In this document: piece by piece, positions 52,375 through 60,020 of the stretch | Position numbering within the stretch: the first letter of the stretch is position 1 | Layout: each line of letters opens with the position of its first letter | Source of the DNA: Chengkuizengella marina | Lineage (GTDB): Bacteria; Bacillota; Bacilli; Paenibacillales; KCTC-33759 | Assembly (NCBI RefSeq): GCF_009910845.1 | Contig: NZ_SIJB01000032.1 | Coordinates: 1-64,000, forward strand | DNA length: 64,000 nucleotides | Reading direction: 5' to 3' | Translations under genes and position numbers: made by a program | Notes under the pieces: model-generated | Told to the model about the DNA's origin: nothing | The model's input: only the letters and a program-made list of their open reading frames with translations | The model's database searches: none

Positions 52375-52403
52375 TTGATTTACACAAGTATATTTGGTAT
52401 ACT
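52375..52403 (+). promoter_or_regulatory. Promoter of the GNAT attenuator leader
   Basis: TTGATT (52375-52380) and TATACT (52398-52403) are 17 bases apart. Transcription should start near 52410, about 29 bases before the leader peptide and 170 before the terminator. Confidence 0.7.
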
Positions 52404-52438
52404 TACCTTCTTATTATAGAAGGGAGTGAGGGTAAATA

Positions 52439-52510
52439 ATGACTAATTTAATGAGGATAACCTTGGGAATTCAATGTATTGCCTCTCACTCATGCGGATT
52501 AAGAAATTAA
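52439..52510 (+). CDS. 23-codon leader peptide of the GNAT gene
   Basis: An extended ribosome site (GGGAGTGAGGG, 52422-52432) is six bases before ATG 52439. The peptide begins MTNLMRITLG and ends SHSCGLRN before TAA 52510. Its opening M-T-x-x-M-R resembles the macrolide-stalling leaders of ermD and msrA as I recall them, but lacks their second basic residue. Bases 52458-52465 (TAACCTTG, inside the peptide frame) can pair with the left arm of the downstream terminator. Ribosome position on this peptide could therefore decide between terminator and antiterminator. Confidence 0.6.
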   Translation: MTNLMRITLGIQCIASHSCGLRN

Positions 52511-52528
52511 GCCTCCTTAGTTATATTA

Positions 52529-52573
52529 ATGAAAAGAGCATGGCGTAAGTATATCTTTCGAAAAAGAACGTAA
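52529..52573 (+). CDS. Second tiny reading frame in the GNAT leader (14 codons)
   Basis: ATG 52529 opens a 14-codon frame, MKRAWRKYIFRKRT, eight of whose residues are K, R or W, ending four bases before the terminator stem. It has no ribosome site of its own, so it may be untranslated sequence. Dense basic codons just ahead of the stem would nevertheless suit a stalling element. Confidence 0.3.
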   Translation: MKRAWRKYIFRKRT

Positions 52574-52576
52574 TGG

Positions 52577-52616
52577 AAGTCACAAGGTTAATTTACATAA
52601 CCTTGTGACTTTTTTA
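52577..52616 (+). terminator. Attenuator terminator in the GNAT leader
   Basis: Perfect 14-bp stem AAGTCACAAGGTTA / TAACCTTGTGACTT (52577-52590, 52598-52611) with a seven-base loop and T-run, located after the promoter and leader peptide but before the structural gene. The right-arm segment TAACCTTG recurs at 52458-52465 and can compete for the left arm. Confidence 0.85.
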
Positions 52617-52716
52617 TTTCTAAATGATTATTAATTCCCAGTTATTCCTCATAAATGTTAGTCTAATAATTTATATCTGGAGGAAAAAGAAATTTTTAAC
52701 TAGGAGTTGTTATTCA

Positions 52717-53520
52717 ATGGGAAATTTATATCAGAATGTATTATTTAAACAAGAAAAAGTTAATGAAATGGAATTGGCATTAACTCAATTTAACTCAAAA
52801 AGAGCACTTTCTCATGTTAATTCAAATTTAAAACTCAAAAATTTAGGTGATTGTACATTAATAATCGATTCAAATGCACCAAATTCAATTTATTACAACC
52901 GTATCAAGGGGTTTGGAAATCATGATATAGACAAAGTTGATTATATTTTGGATACGTATTATTCCGAACAAATAACACCTTGTTTCGATATGACTCCCAA
53001 TAACATTAATTTTGAAGTATCTCAGGTATTAATGAATAAAGGGTTCTTTTGCTCTGAACAACTGGTATTCCTAGAACTAGAACCGTATTTTACGGAGTAT
53101 GATAATCGAGAAATTGATATTGTTAGAGTAACTGAAAATAATGCAAAAGAATTTATTAATCTCATATTACTTTCAGATGGAAAGGAAGTAGAGAAAGATT
53201 TGATTGAAAAAAAATCGGTATATTTCTATCAGTCAAACTTTCAAAATTTCATAGCATATATAGGTGGAGAAGCTGTAGGAATGGGCTCGCTTTTTATAAA
53301 AGGTGAGGAAGGATATATTGCTAATGGATTTACCTTCCCATCCTACAGGGGTAGAAAAGTCCAAAAATCATTACTTCATTTTAGAATACAGGTAGCAAAA
53401 GAATTGGGATTAACAAAGTTATATACAGATGTAGAATTCGGTTCTATAAGTCACAATAATCTGTTAAAGGTAGGATTTGAATCAATACTCACGAGTTCCT
53501 TTTGGATGAAAGCTAAATAA
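52717..53520 (+). CDS. GNAT family N-acetyltransferase under attenuator control
   Basis: 267 residues from ATG 52717, set by TAGGAG; the frame is open further upstream but through the terminator. The C-terminal GNAT domain carries the acetyl-CoA loop motif FTFPSYRGRKVQKSLLHFRI and, after it, LGLTKLYTDVEFGSISHNNL and VGFE, typical of motif A/B. The N-terminal half is family-specific (MGNLYQNVLFKQEKVNEMEL). The substrate is unknown. The leader arrangement is that of inducible antibiotic-resistance genes, so acetylation of a ribosome-targeting drug is plausible but unproven. It sits directly beside the IS110 element in an accessory island. Confidence 0.8.
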   Translation: MGNLYQNVLFKQEKVNEMELALTQFNSKRALSHVNSNLKLKNLGDCTLIIDSNAPNSIYYNRIKGFGNHDIDKVDYILDTYYSEQITPCFDMTPNNINFEVSQVLMNKGFFCSEQLVFLELEPYFTEYDNREIDIVRVTENNAKEFINLILLSDGKEVEKDLIEKKSVYFYQSNFQNFIAYIGGEAVGMGSLFIKGEEGYIANGFTFPSYRGRKVQKSLLHFRIQVAKELGLTKLYTDVEFGSISHNNLLKVGFESILTSSFWMKAK

Positions 53521-53734
53521 AAATCATGTGAACTAAGGTGCTTTGTTTTAAAAGTTAACCAATATACGAGCTGACCTTTTTAAAAAGCTACTAAAATATA
53601 AGTGTTTTTTTAAAATGTAGGATCAATAAAATTTAATCGAATTTGTTCTTCAACAATTTGGAGCGATTATGGAATAACATGAGTTGAAAATGATCAAACT
53701 TTTTTAAAAAAATCAAATAATTAATCTCAAATCT

Positions 53735-53778
53735 AGAATCCATTTTGATCAATCTTTTTTTCAAAATGGATTCTTTTG
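53735..53778. terminator. Terminator after the GNAT gene
   Basis: Perfect 14-bp stem AGAATCCATTTTGA / TCAAAATGGATTCT (53735-53748, 53761-53774) followed by TTTTG, 215 bases after the GNAT stop. The intervening 53521-53734 shows no gene; an open minus-strand frame there overlaps this hairpin and has no ribosome site. Confidence 0.75.
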
Positions 53779-53835
53779 TTTGCTTAGAATAACGGGTTTT
53801 CATGAAGTTTGTGATCAAGCTTTATTTTAAAGTTA

Positions 53836-53862
53836 CAGCTGGTGCAGTTTTGTAAAAAAAAT
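53836..53862. repeat. Second copy of the AGCTGGTG motif flanking the island
   Basis: AGCTGGTGCAGTTTTGTAAAA here resembles AGCTGGTGTGATTTTAAAA at 50562 on the other side of the IS110/GNAT island, in the same orientation. A shorter relative, AGCTGGTATTGTGAAA, lies at 52306. They look like members of a dispersed intergenic repeat. Confidence 0.4.
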
Positions 53863-53868
53863 TTTAAA

Positions 53869-54453
53869 TCACTTTTTATACTTAATGATTGTACCCATAA
53901 TAAAGTCAATCAAAAAGTGTGCAATAATTGGTACCCAAAGAGTTTCTGTCTGAATATAAATCCAACCTAATCCGTAACTAATACTAAAAACTAGCCCCGT
54001 CATTAACCAATGCTGTAAATATCGAATGTGAATGGCCGCAAATAAAATACTTGTCCAGTAAGGTCCAAGTGCATGTTGGATCGCTCCTCTGAATAAAAGT
54101 TCTTCACAAATAGCTACAATCATTGAGATTAAGAATATATGCCATAGAGGGCGATTTTTAAATATCCTTTCATTAATGCCACCGTCATCTGAAACATCGT
54201 CAGGAACCCACCTAGATATTAGTAAATCAAAAGCGAGAACTACTAGAGCAAAGCCAGCCCCCCATGTTAATGCTGTAACATAGGACTTAGGAAATTGTAA
54301 AACCTCTAGAATACTTCTTTCTTGAAAAAAAATTATAATGAGACCGATAAAAAGTGTAAGTAATTGAGTGAAATATAAATTATATAGCAACATTTTATCA
54401 CTCATTTTATCTATGTTAACATTTTTAAACTGCAGTTTTATTTTTTTCTTCAT
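53869..54453 (-). CDS. CPBP family intramembrane metalloprotease
   Basis: 194 residues with five to six helices. The CAAX-protease/bacteriocin-processing (ABI) motifs are E117-E118 and R122 in CEELLFRGAIQHAL, H142 in AAIHIRYL and the late PIIAHFLIDFI. These proteins cleave within membranes, are linked to bacteriocin immunity or maturation in some bacteria, and mostly have unknown substrates. The ribosome site before ATG 54453 is weak (GGCGGG). It follows the rhodanese gene on the same strand by 34 bp, so they probably share a transcript. Confidence 0.88.
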   Translation of the reverse strand: MKKKIKLQFKNVNIDKMSDKMLLYNLYFTQLLTLFIGLIIIFFQERSILEVLQFPKSYVTALTWGAGFALVVLAFDLLISRWVPDDVSDDGGINERIFKNRPLWHIFLISMIVAICEELLFRGAIQHALGPYWTSILFAAIHIRYLQHWLMTGLVFSISYGLGWIYIQTETLWVPIIAHFLIDFIMGTIIKYKK

Positions 54454-54487
54454 TCTGTCCCGCCTTTTAGTATGATGTTAATCATCA

Positions 54488-54808
54488 TTAGTCATATTGA
54501 AATCCTTGTAGCATAGAAACAGCAGAAATTCCTCCTTTGACATTTTTAACATGATCAAAACCATTTTGAATCAGGTATTGGCAAACATGTTGGCTTCTAA
54601 TTCCATGAGCACAAAGGATATACAATGTTTTGTCCTTAGGAAATTCAGATAACTGCTCAGGGATTGTATTCATAGGATAAAGCAAACTATTTTCTAGATG
54701 ATAATACTCCCATTCAAATTTTTCTCTAACATCAATGATTATACCATCAAGAGTTTTGTTTTTTAAATGCTGATTGAAGTCTTCAGCTGAAATTTCATAT
54801 GAACTCAT
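54488..54808 (-). CDS. Rhodanese-like domain protein
   Basis: 106 residues, a single rhodanese domain. The active-site cysteine is C66 in YILCAHGIRSQHVCQYL; IIDVREKFEWEYYHLENSLL is the CH2A-type region. Such stand-alone domains transfer sulfane sulfur or act in redox and thiol signalling in the cytoplasm. It is the first gene of a two-gene minus-strand unit with the CPBP protease, divergent from serA. Confidence 0.9.
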   Translation of the reverse strand: MSSYEISAEDFNQHLKNKTLDGIIIDVREKFEWEYYHLENSLLYPMNTIPEQLSEFPKDKTLYILCAHGIRSQHVCQYLIQNGFDHVKNVKGGISAVSMLQGFQYD

Positions 54809-54992
54809 AATTATTCACTTCCTTATTATGATTATAACTTTAGATTTGGCTTTAAAATAATTTACATTAGAAGAATAACGAAAATTCAATATTTATTCAA
54901 TAAAAAAGATTGCATTTATATTAGTAGTTGCTATAAAATAGAAATTAACAATTGGATCTTTAAAAGAAATATGTTATCAATTAATATTTGAA

Positions 54993-55021
54993 TTGACATG
55001 CTATTATTCACATGATACATT
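54993..55021 (+). promoter_or_regulatory. Promoter of the serA T-box transcript
   Basis: Consensus TTGACA (54993-54998) and TACATT (55016-55021) with a 17-base spacer, about 25 bases before the T-box stem I. Confidence 0.8.
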
Positions 55022-55044
55022 ATGAGTTATTAATATCATTACAT

Positions 55045-55306
55045 GCAATGAAGGAATTAAGCATAGTAAAATCTTCAGAGAGCCGTTGGTTGGTGTAAAG
55101 CGGTGATGAAAACTATGTGGAGCACTCCTGAGTTATTATACTGAAACTTTATAAAGTAAGTATAGTCGGCAAAAACGCCGTTATCCATAAGGTCAATGAC
55201 CATAAAGATTACTTATGTAAATAAGTAATGAAATAGGGTGGTACCACGAAACTAACTCTCGTCCCTATCATACACATCGTATGAGGATTGAAGGGTTTTT
55301 TTGTAT
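55045..55306 (+). ncRNA. Serine T-box riboswitch upstream of serA
   Basis: Stem I contains the usual AGAG and GGTTGGTG-type elements (55079-55096). The specifier is read as AGC at 55121-55123, immediately before ACTCCTGAG, giving serine, which fits serA. The T-box proper, AGGGTGGTACCACG, lies at 55235-55248. It is followed by a terminator hairpin (about 55258-55305) with a seven-T run. Uncharged tRNA-Ser would pair with specifier and T-box and permit read-through into serA. Confidence 0.95.
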
Positions 55307-55409
55307 TTACAATGACTTTAATTCTGTATAACTTTACTGTGTAATTAAATCATGAATTACACGTTAAGGATAAATAAAAAAAGAAATAAACTAAGGAGGA
55401 GTACCATAC

Positions 55410-56996
55410 ATGTTTAAAGTATTAGTATCAGATCCAATTAGTGATTTAGGAATTCAAAAGCTTTTTGATGCAAATGATGTTAGCGTTGTTAAAGAAACAG
55501 GATTAAATGAGGATGAACTTATTAAAATCATATCAGATTTTGATGCACTATTGGTGCGTAGTCAAACTAAGGTTACAAGAAAAATTATGGAAGCTGCTAC
55601 AAAATTAAAGGTAATTGGTCGAGCAGGAGTTGGTGTAGACAATATTGATTTGGATGCAGCTACACAAAGAGGGATTATCGTAATTAATGCTCCTGATGGT
55701 AATACAATATCTACTTGTGAACATACATTTGCTATGATGATGGCCGTAGCTCGAAATATTCCTCAAGGTTACAAAAAAACAATTACAGGGGAATGGGATC
55801 GCAAATCTTTTGTAGGTGTTGAGCTTAATAACAAAGTTCTAGGTATTATTGGTATGGGGAGAATTGGAACAGAGGTAGCCGAGAGAGCAAAAGCTTTTAA
55901 CATGAAGATCATTGGTTTTGATCCATTCCTGACAGAAGAACGTGCTGAGAAACTTGGGATTGAAAAAGGCAGTGTGAATGATATAGCTCAAAAAGCTGAC
56001 TTTATTACTGTGCATACTCCATTGACGAAAGAAACACGTCATATGATCGCAAAACCACAGTTTGAATTAATGAAAAAAGGAGTTAGAATTATTAATTGTG
56101 CACGTGGTGGAATCATAGATGAGTATGCATTGGTTGAGGCAATTGATCAAGGCATTGTTTTTGGTGCAGCGTTTGATGTATTTGAGTCTGAGCCACCTCA
56201 AAAGGACCACCCATTTTTAAATCATGATAAGGTTATAGTTACCCCTCATTTAGGAGCTTCTACACAAGAAGCACAAGAGAATGTAGCAATAGATGTTTCT
56301 GAAGAAGTACTGAACATCCTTTTAAATAAACCATTTAAAAATGCCGTAAATATGCCTCATGTTCCATCAAGTGTACTAAATAAACTTCAGCCATATTTTG
56401 AATTAGGTGAAAAATTAGGTAGTTTCTTAACTCAACTCACTAAAGATTCCATTGAGGAAATTCATATTAATTTCTCAGGTGAATTGGCAGATGTAGATAC
56501 TGCACCTTTATCACGTATTATTATAAAAGGTGTGTTGGCACATTATCTAGATTCTGAGGTAAATGTAGTAAATTCAATGCATCTTGCAGAGACAAAAGGT
56601 GTAAAAATTGTTCGTCAGAGATCTTCAAGCACTAAAGGATTTACTAACCTCATCACATTAACTTTAAAAACAAAAAGTGGAGAGAAAACAATAGCTGGAA
56701 CATTATTAAATGGATATGGACCTAGGATTGTTCAGATTGACCAATACCCTGTTGATATATCTCCTGAAGGTATTTTCATTTATATTTCTCATCAAGATAA
56801 ACCTGGTGCAATTGGAAAAATTGGTACTTTATTAGGACAGAATGATGTTAATATTGCAACGATGCAGGTTGGAAGAAAAATAATTGGTGGTGATGCTGTA
56901 ATGATTCTTACAGTAGATAAACAGCCATCAAAAACGGTGAGAAAATTATTAACAGATACTTCTGAAATTGTTTCAGCAAAAGAAATTATTCTGTAG
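55410..56996 (+). CDS. serA: D-3-phosphoglycerate dehydrogenase
   Basis: 528 residues, the long form. The substrate and NAD domains come first (VLVSDPISDLGIQKLFDAND, GRAGVGVDNIDLDAATQRGI, the dinucleotide site LGIIGMGRIGTEVAERAKAF, and NCARGGIIDEYAL). An intervening ASB domain follows (about 320-450). The C-terminal ACT domain (HQDKPGAIGKIGTLLGQNDV) senses serine for feedback inhibition. It catalyses the first step of serine synthesis. It is controlled by the T-box upstream. The ribosome site AAGGAGGAG precedes ATG 55410; a terminator follows. Confidence 0.97.
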   Translation: MFKVLVSDPISDLGIQKLFDANDVSVVKETGLNEDELIKIISDFDALLVRSQTKVTRKIMEAATKLKVIGRAGVGVDNIDLDAATQRGIIVINAPDGNTISTCEHTFAMMMAVARNIPQGYKKTITGEWDRKSFVGVELNNKVLGIIGMGRIGTEVAERAKAFNMKIIGFDPFLTEERAEKLGIEKGSVNDIAQKADFITVHTPLTKETRHMIAKPQFELMKKGVRIINCARGGIIDEYALVEAIDQGIVFGAAFDVFESEPPQKDHPFLNHDKVIVTPHLGASTQEAQENVAIDVSEEVLNILLNKPFKNAVNMPHVPSSVLNKLQPYFELGEKLGSFLTQLTKDSIEEIHINFSGELADVDTAPLSRIIIKGVLAHYLDSEVNVVNSMHLAETKGVKIVRQRSSSTKGFTNLITLTLKTKSGEKTIAGTLLNGYGPRIVQIDQYPVDISPEGIFIYISHQDKPGAIGKIGTLLGQNDVNIATMQVGRKIIGGDAVMILTVDKQPSKTVRKLLTDTSEIVSAKEIIL

Positions 56997-57031
56997 GTAC
57001 CTACAATAGTGAGTTGAAGTGGATATAAAAC

Positions 57032-57070
57032 AAAAAAGCTCTATTCTTTAAGGAATATGAGCTTTTTTAT
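57032..57070. terminator. Terminator after serA, possibly bidirectional
   Basis: Stem AAAAAGCTC...ATTC / GAAT..GAGCTTTTTT with small internal bulges. It has T on the plus-strand side and A on the other, so it may also serve the convergent Q/A-rich gene ending at 57080. Confidence 0.75.
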
Positions 57071-57079
57071 TTGAAGTGA

Positions 57080-57415
57080 TTATTGCATATTGTTTTGTTG
57101 ATTTTGATTAGTTTGTTGGGCTTGTTGCATATTGTTTTGTTGAGCTTGATTGGTTTGTTGAGCTTGTTGAACTTGCTGTTGAGCTTGTTGTAACTGCTGT
57201 TGAGCTTGTTGAATTTGTTGTTGCTGTTGAGCGTTGGCAGCTGCATTTTGCTGAGCTTGTTGTAACTGTTGTTGTGCTTGTTGAACTTGTTGCTGCGCTT
57301 GTTGAATTTGTTGAGGTGTTGCATTCATTTGAGATGCTTGTTGTGCAGCCTGTTGAGCTTGCATAGCAGCTTGTTGAGCTTGCTGTGCAGCTTGTTGTTG
57401 GTTTTGTTGTGCCAT
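57080..57415 (-). CDS. Glutamine/alanine-rich low-complexity protein
   Basis: 111 residues made almost only of Q, A, N and a few V, L, T and M, built from QQAQQA and QQxQQAQQQL units with a final repeated QAQQTNQ/NQQNNMQ. It has no membrane segment. GGAGG lies 12 bases before ATG 57415, which is a long spacing. Three frames are open across the repeats on this strand; the Q/A frame is preferred because it starts at this ATG and lacks the cysteine/serine/threonine artefacts of the others. Such proteins in spore formers are often coat or matrix-like, but no family is assigned. Confidence 0.55.
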   Translation of the reverse strand: MAQQNQQQAAQQAQQAAMQAQQAAQQASQMNATPQQIQQAQQQVQQAQQQLQQAQQNAAANAQQQQQIQQAQQQLQQAQQQVQQAQQTNQAQQNNMQQAQQTNQNQQNNMQ

Positions 57416-57624
57416 AATGTATAGTATCCTCCATATGTGTTATATTTATGAACTAACTTGAGTCCATCAAATATTAAATTTAGCCAAATTAAACTAAATT
57501 ATTCATAATGTTTCACGATTAACAATATTTTTATGATAAAATTTACATATATTGATAAATATCCACATAAAAGGAAAGTGTAAAGGTCAACAAAACGGTT
57601 ATTATGTTGTCATCTTAAGTCATT

Positions 57625-58491
57625 TTATTCAGGTATATAATTTATATCAATTGCTCTTGGATCAACAAATCCATACCCTTCTGCTTCAATTTTAGTTAAT
57701 AATTCATCCAGAGCTTCTACTGTCCATGGTAATTCATGCATAAGAATATTGCTGCCTGCTCTTAATTGCTCCATCACTCTTTGAATGACTCCCTCAGGAT
57801 ATTGATACTTTTTAACCCAATCTTCTGAACCATTGGACCAAGTCATGTATAACATACCTTCTTCTTTCACTTTTGTGGTTAAATGAATATTGCCAGCACC
57901 TTGGCCATGTGGAGGACGGAAAAATAAAGGTCTTTCTCCTGTCAATTCTTCAACAATGTTTTGAACATCACCTACCTGTTGATTTATAGTCTCACTAGTC
58001 TCATTTTTTAAACTAATATGATCCCAAGAATGATTGCCAATGATTTGACCTCTTTTATGTATTAGCTGCAATAATTCTGGATTTTGCTCTATTCTGAATC
58101 CATTTACAAAAAAAATAGCTTTAGCTTCGTGTTTATCCAAAATGTCTAACATCTTAGTTAACATTTCTTCTTCTTTTGGACCATCATCAAAAGTTAACAG
58201 TACAACATTTTTATTAATATCTTCATTTTTAGGTTTAATGTCATAAATACCGTTCATATAGTAATCTAATTCAATTGGTGGTTCACTAACCGGTTCAATC
58301 TCTTCATTGATTTCATTTACTTTTTCTGTTTCCGTTTCACCAGTTTCATTTAAATTTTCATTACCTTTATCTTCAATCTGAATAGGATTTGTGGGAGGGG
58401 ATTCATTTGAATTTTCACTTGGATTTTGTCCACATGCTGTTAAAGTTAAACTTAGTGAGATGAGAGAGATAAGAGCAAATTTTAATTTCAT
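57625..58491 (-). CDS. Polysaccharide deacetylase lipoprotein
   Basis: 288 residues. Signal peptide with lipobox LTAC (lipidated C20), then an acidic linker rich in N, E and T (about 21-75), then a NodB domain. Its motifs are TFDDGP (catalytic and metal aspartates), HSWDH (metal histidines), FFRPPHGQG and the late ILMHELPWT. It should remove acetyl groups from peptidoglycan or another N-acetylglucosamine polymer at the outer face of the membrane. It resembles PdaA/PgdA-type enzymes but the exact polymer is unknown. Monocistronic on the minus strand. Confidence 0.92.
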   Translation of the reverse strand: MKLKFALISLISLSLTLTACGQNPSENSNESPPTNPIQIEDKGNENLNETGETETEKVNEINEEIEPVSEPPIELDYYMNGIYDIKPKNEDINKNVVLLTFDDGPKEEEMLTKMLDILDKHEAKAIFFVNGFRIEQNPELLQLIHKRGQIIGNHSWDHISLKNETSETINQQVGDVQNIVEELTGERPLFFRPPHGQGAGNIHLTTKVKEEGMLYMTWSNGSEDWVKKYQYPEGVIQRVMEQLRAGSNILMHELPWTVEALDELLTKIEAEGYGFVDPRAIDINYIPE

Positions 58492-58666
58492 TTTTTTTGT
58501 ATCCTCCTGTAGTTTTATTTCATTTTATCTGTATTTTACCATGTGAATTATAAAATGTAATTGTTTTTTTCCCATCCATAAATTACTTTTAATTTTCTGA
58601 ATGTTTATGCTATAAAATGAAAAAAATAAATTTGAAAAGAAAGTAATGAAAAGGAGGTTGATGGAG

Positions 58667-58987
58667 TTGAGAGGGTTTTTAATGGGTGGACTTTTCGGAG
58701 CTGCATTAGCACTATACTTAAATAAAAGCAACAATAGAGAAATGTTAATGGCAAACATGGATAAAATGGCTAATTCTTTGGGTGATATGTTTGATACAGC
58801 TACAGAGAAAATGAAGGAAGTAACTTTTAATCAAATGACTAAAAACATGGAAGGAAAGAAAGATAAAAACTTTCAAGATTTTGACAATGGGATAGAACAA
58901 ATACAGGATATAATCAATGAAGATCCAAAAGTAAAAGCAGAATCAGACAAAATTTTAAAAGAAAATGAAAATTCAATAACACAGTAA
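58667..58987 (+). CDS. YtxH-like small membrane protein
   Basis: 106 residues starting at TTG 58667, nine bases after AAGGAGG; an ATG at 58661 is only three bases from it. The N terminus RGFLMGGLFGAALALYLNKS is the glycine-rich single helix typical of YtxH-domain proteins. It is followed by a lysine- and methionine-rich amphipathic segment and an acidic tail. YtxH proteins are general-stress-linked in Bacillus but of unknown function. A strong terminator lies at 59046. Confidence 0.65.
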   Translation: MRGFLMGGLFGAALALYLNKSNNREMLMANMDKMANSLGDMFDTATEKMKEVTFNQMTKNMEGKKDKNFQDFDNGIEQIQDIINEDPKVKAESDKILKENENSITQ

Positions 58988-59045
58988 AGTATTTCTCTTT
59001 CTATTTTCATAGGAAAAAGAACGATTAGTTTTTAAATCATATAAA

Positions 59046-59090
59046 AAATCATTTTCATTTCGTAAATTTGAAAATGATTTTTTTTTGTTT
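59046..59090 (+). terminator. Terminator after the YtxH-like gene
   Basis: Perfect 11-bp stem AAATCATTTTC / GAAAATGATTT (59046-59056, 59070-59080) with a T-run. The remaining bases to mecA show no gene. Confidence 0.85.
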
Positions 59091-59278
59091 TTTAGGTCAT
59101 TTATATTAGTGCAATAAATTGGTTTTAATGTTAACATAAGTAGTAAGATTATGATAAAAAAAATTGTAATTTGGTCAAGCTTAATTTCACGATTATGTGT
59201 GTTCTAACATATTTTATAACATAATACATTCATCTTAAAATATGTTGAATTAACTTTAATAGAAGGGAGCTCCTAATC

Positions 59279-59875
59279 ATGAAGATGGAACGTTTAAGTA
59301 CAGACAAAATTCGTATATTTTTAACTTTTGAAGACTTAACTGAACGTGGTATTCAAAAAGAAGATATGTGGAAGGAGATCCCAAAAGTCCGCGAGCTTTT
59401 TAATGATATGATGGAGCAAGCCTATTCAGAATTGGGATTCGAAGCATCTGGTCCATTGGCCGTGGAAGTAATTACTCACCCTGCTCAAGGAATGGTAGTC
59501 ATAGTTACTAAAGGTAATTTAGATGAAGGTGATTTTCCTGAGTATGATGAAGAAGAGTTATTATATGAAATGGAAGTTACTTTGGAAGAATCTCACTTGA
59601 TCTCGTATACATTTCAAGACTTTGAACATGTTATCACTGTATCTAAATTATTAAAGAAGTATTTATCCGAAGAGGAAGGTATGTTATATTCTTATGAAGA
59701 TCAATGGATTTTACAAATAGATTCTGAAAAGTTTGATGACAACTTGTTTCACACACTTATCGCTTTATTATCAGAGTATGGTGAGACCACCTCACTTACC
59801 CAGTCTATTTTAGAAGAATATGGTAAAGTTATCATATCCGAAAATGCAATAAAAGTTATAAATGAGCACTTTTAA
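59279..59875 (+). CDS. mecA: Adapter protein MecA
   Basis: 198 residues. The N-terminal substrate-binding domain (MERLSTDKIRIFLTFEDLTE, RELFNDMMEQAYSELGFEAS, GPLAVEVITHPAQGMVVIVT) and the C-terminal ClpC-binding domain (FEHVITVSKLLKKYL, YEDQWILQI) match MecA/YpbH. It delivers ComK and other substrates to ClpCP. The central acidic linker is shorter than in B. subtilis MecA. The ribosome site AAGGGAG precedes ATG 59279. It could be the paralogue YpbH in function, but this locus next to glutamate dehydrogenase is usual for mecA in related genera. Confidence 0.88.
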   Translation: MKMERLSTDKIRIFLTFEDLTERGIQKEDMWKEIPKVRELFNDMMEQAYSELGFEASGPLAVEVITHPAQGMVVIVTKGNLDEGDFPEYDEEELLYEMEVTLEESHLISYTFQDFEHVITVSKLLKKYLSEEEGMLYSYEDQWILQIDSEKFDDNLFHTLIALLSEYGETTSLTQSILEEYGKVIISENAIKVINEHF

Positions 59876-59901
59876 AATGACCTCTATAACATATGATTGA
59901 G

Positions 59902-59942
59902 AGCATCTACAAAACTATTTTGGTTTTTGTGTGATGCTTTTT
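59902..59942 (+). terminator. Terminator after mecA
   Basis: Outer arms AGCATC and GATGCT (59902-59907, 59933-59938), inner ACAAAAC/GTTTTTGT with a bulge, then a T-run. Confidence 0.75.
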
Positions 59943-60020
59943 CATGGATTATATTTTTTCTCTTTTCTAAATTGGCTAGGAGCCGGATCAATACAAAACC
60001 AGTAAAAGAAGGTGGATTGT

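Noticed and set aside
53633-53818. 61-codon minus-strand frame downstream of the GNAT gene
   Set aside because: Runs through the perfect 14-bp hairpin at 53735-53774 and has no ribosome site.
57067-57434. Asn/Lys-rich and Ser/Thr/Cys-rich alternative frames across the Q/A-rich gene
   Set aside because: They arise from reading the same trinucleotide-like repeats in other phases; the Q/A frame has the better start context.
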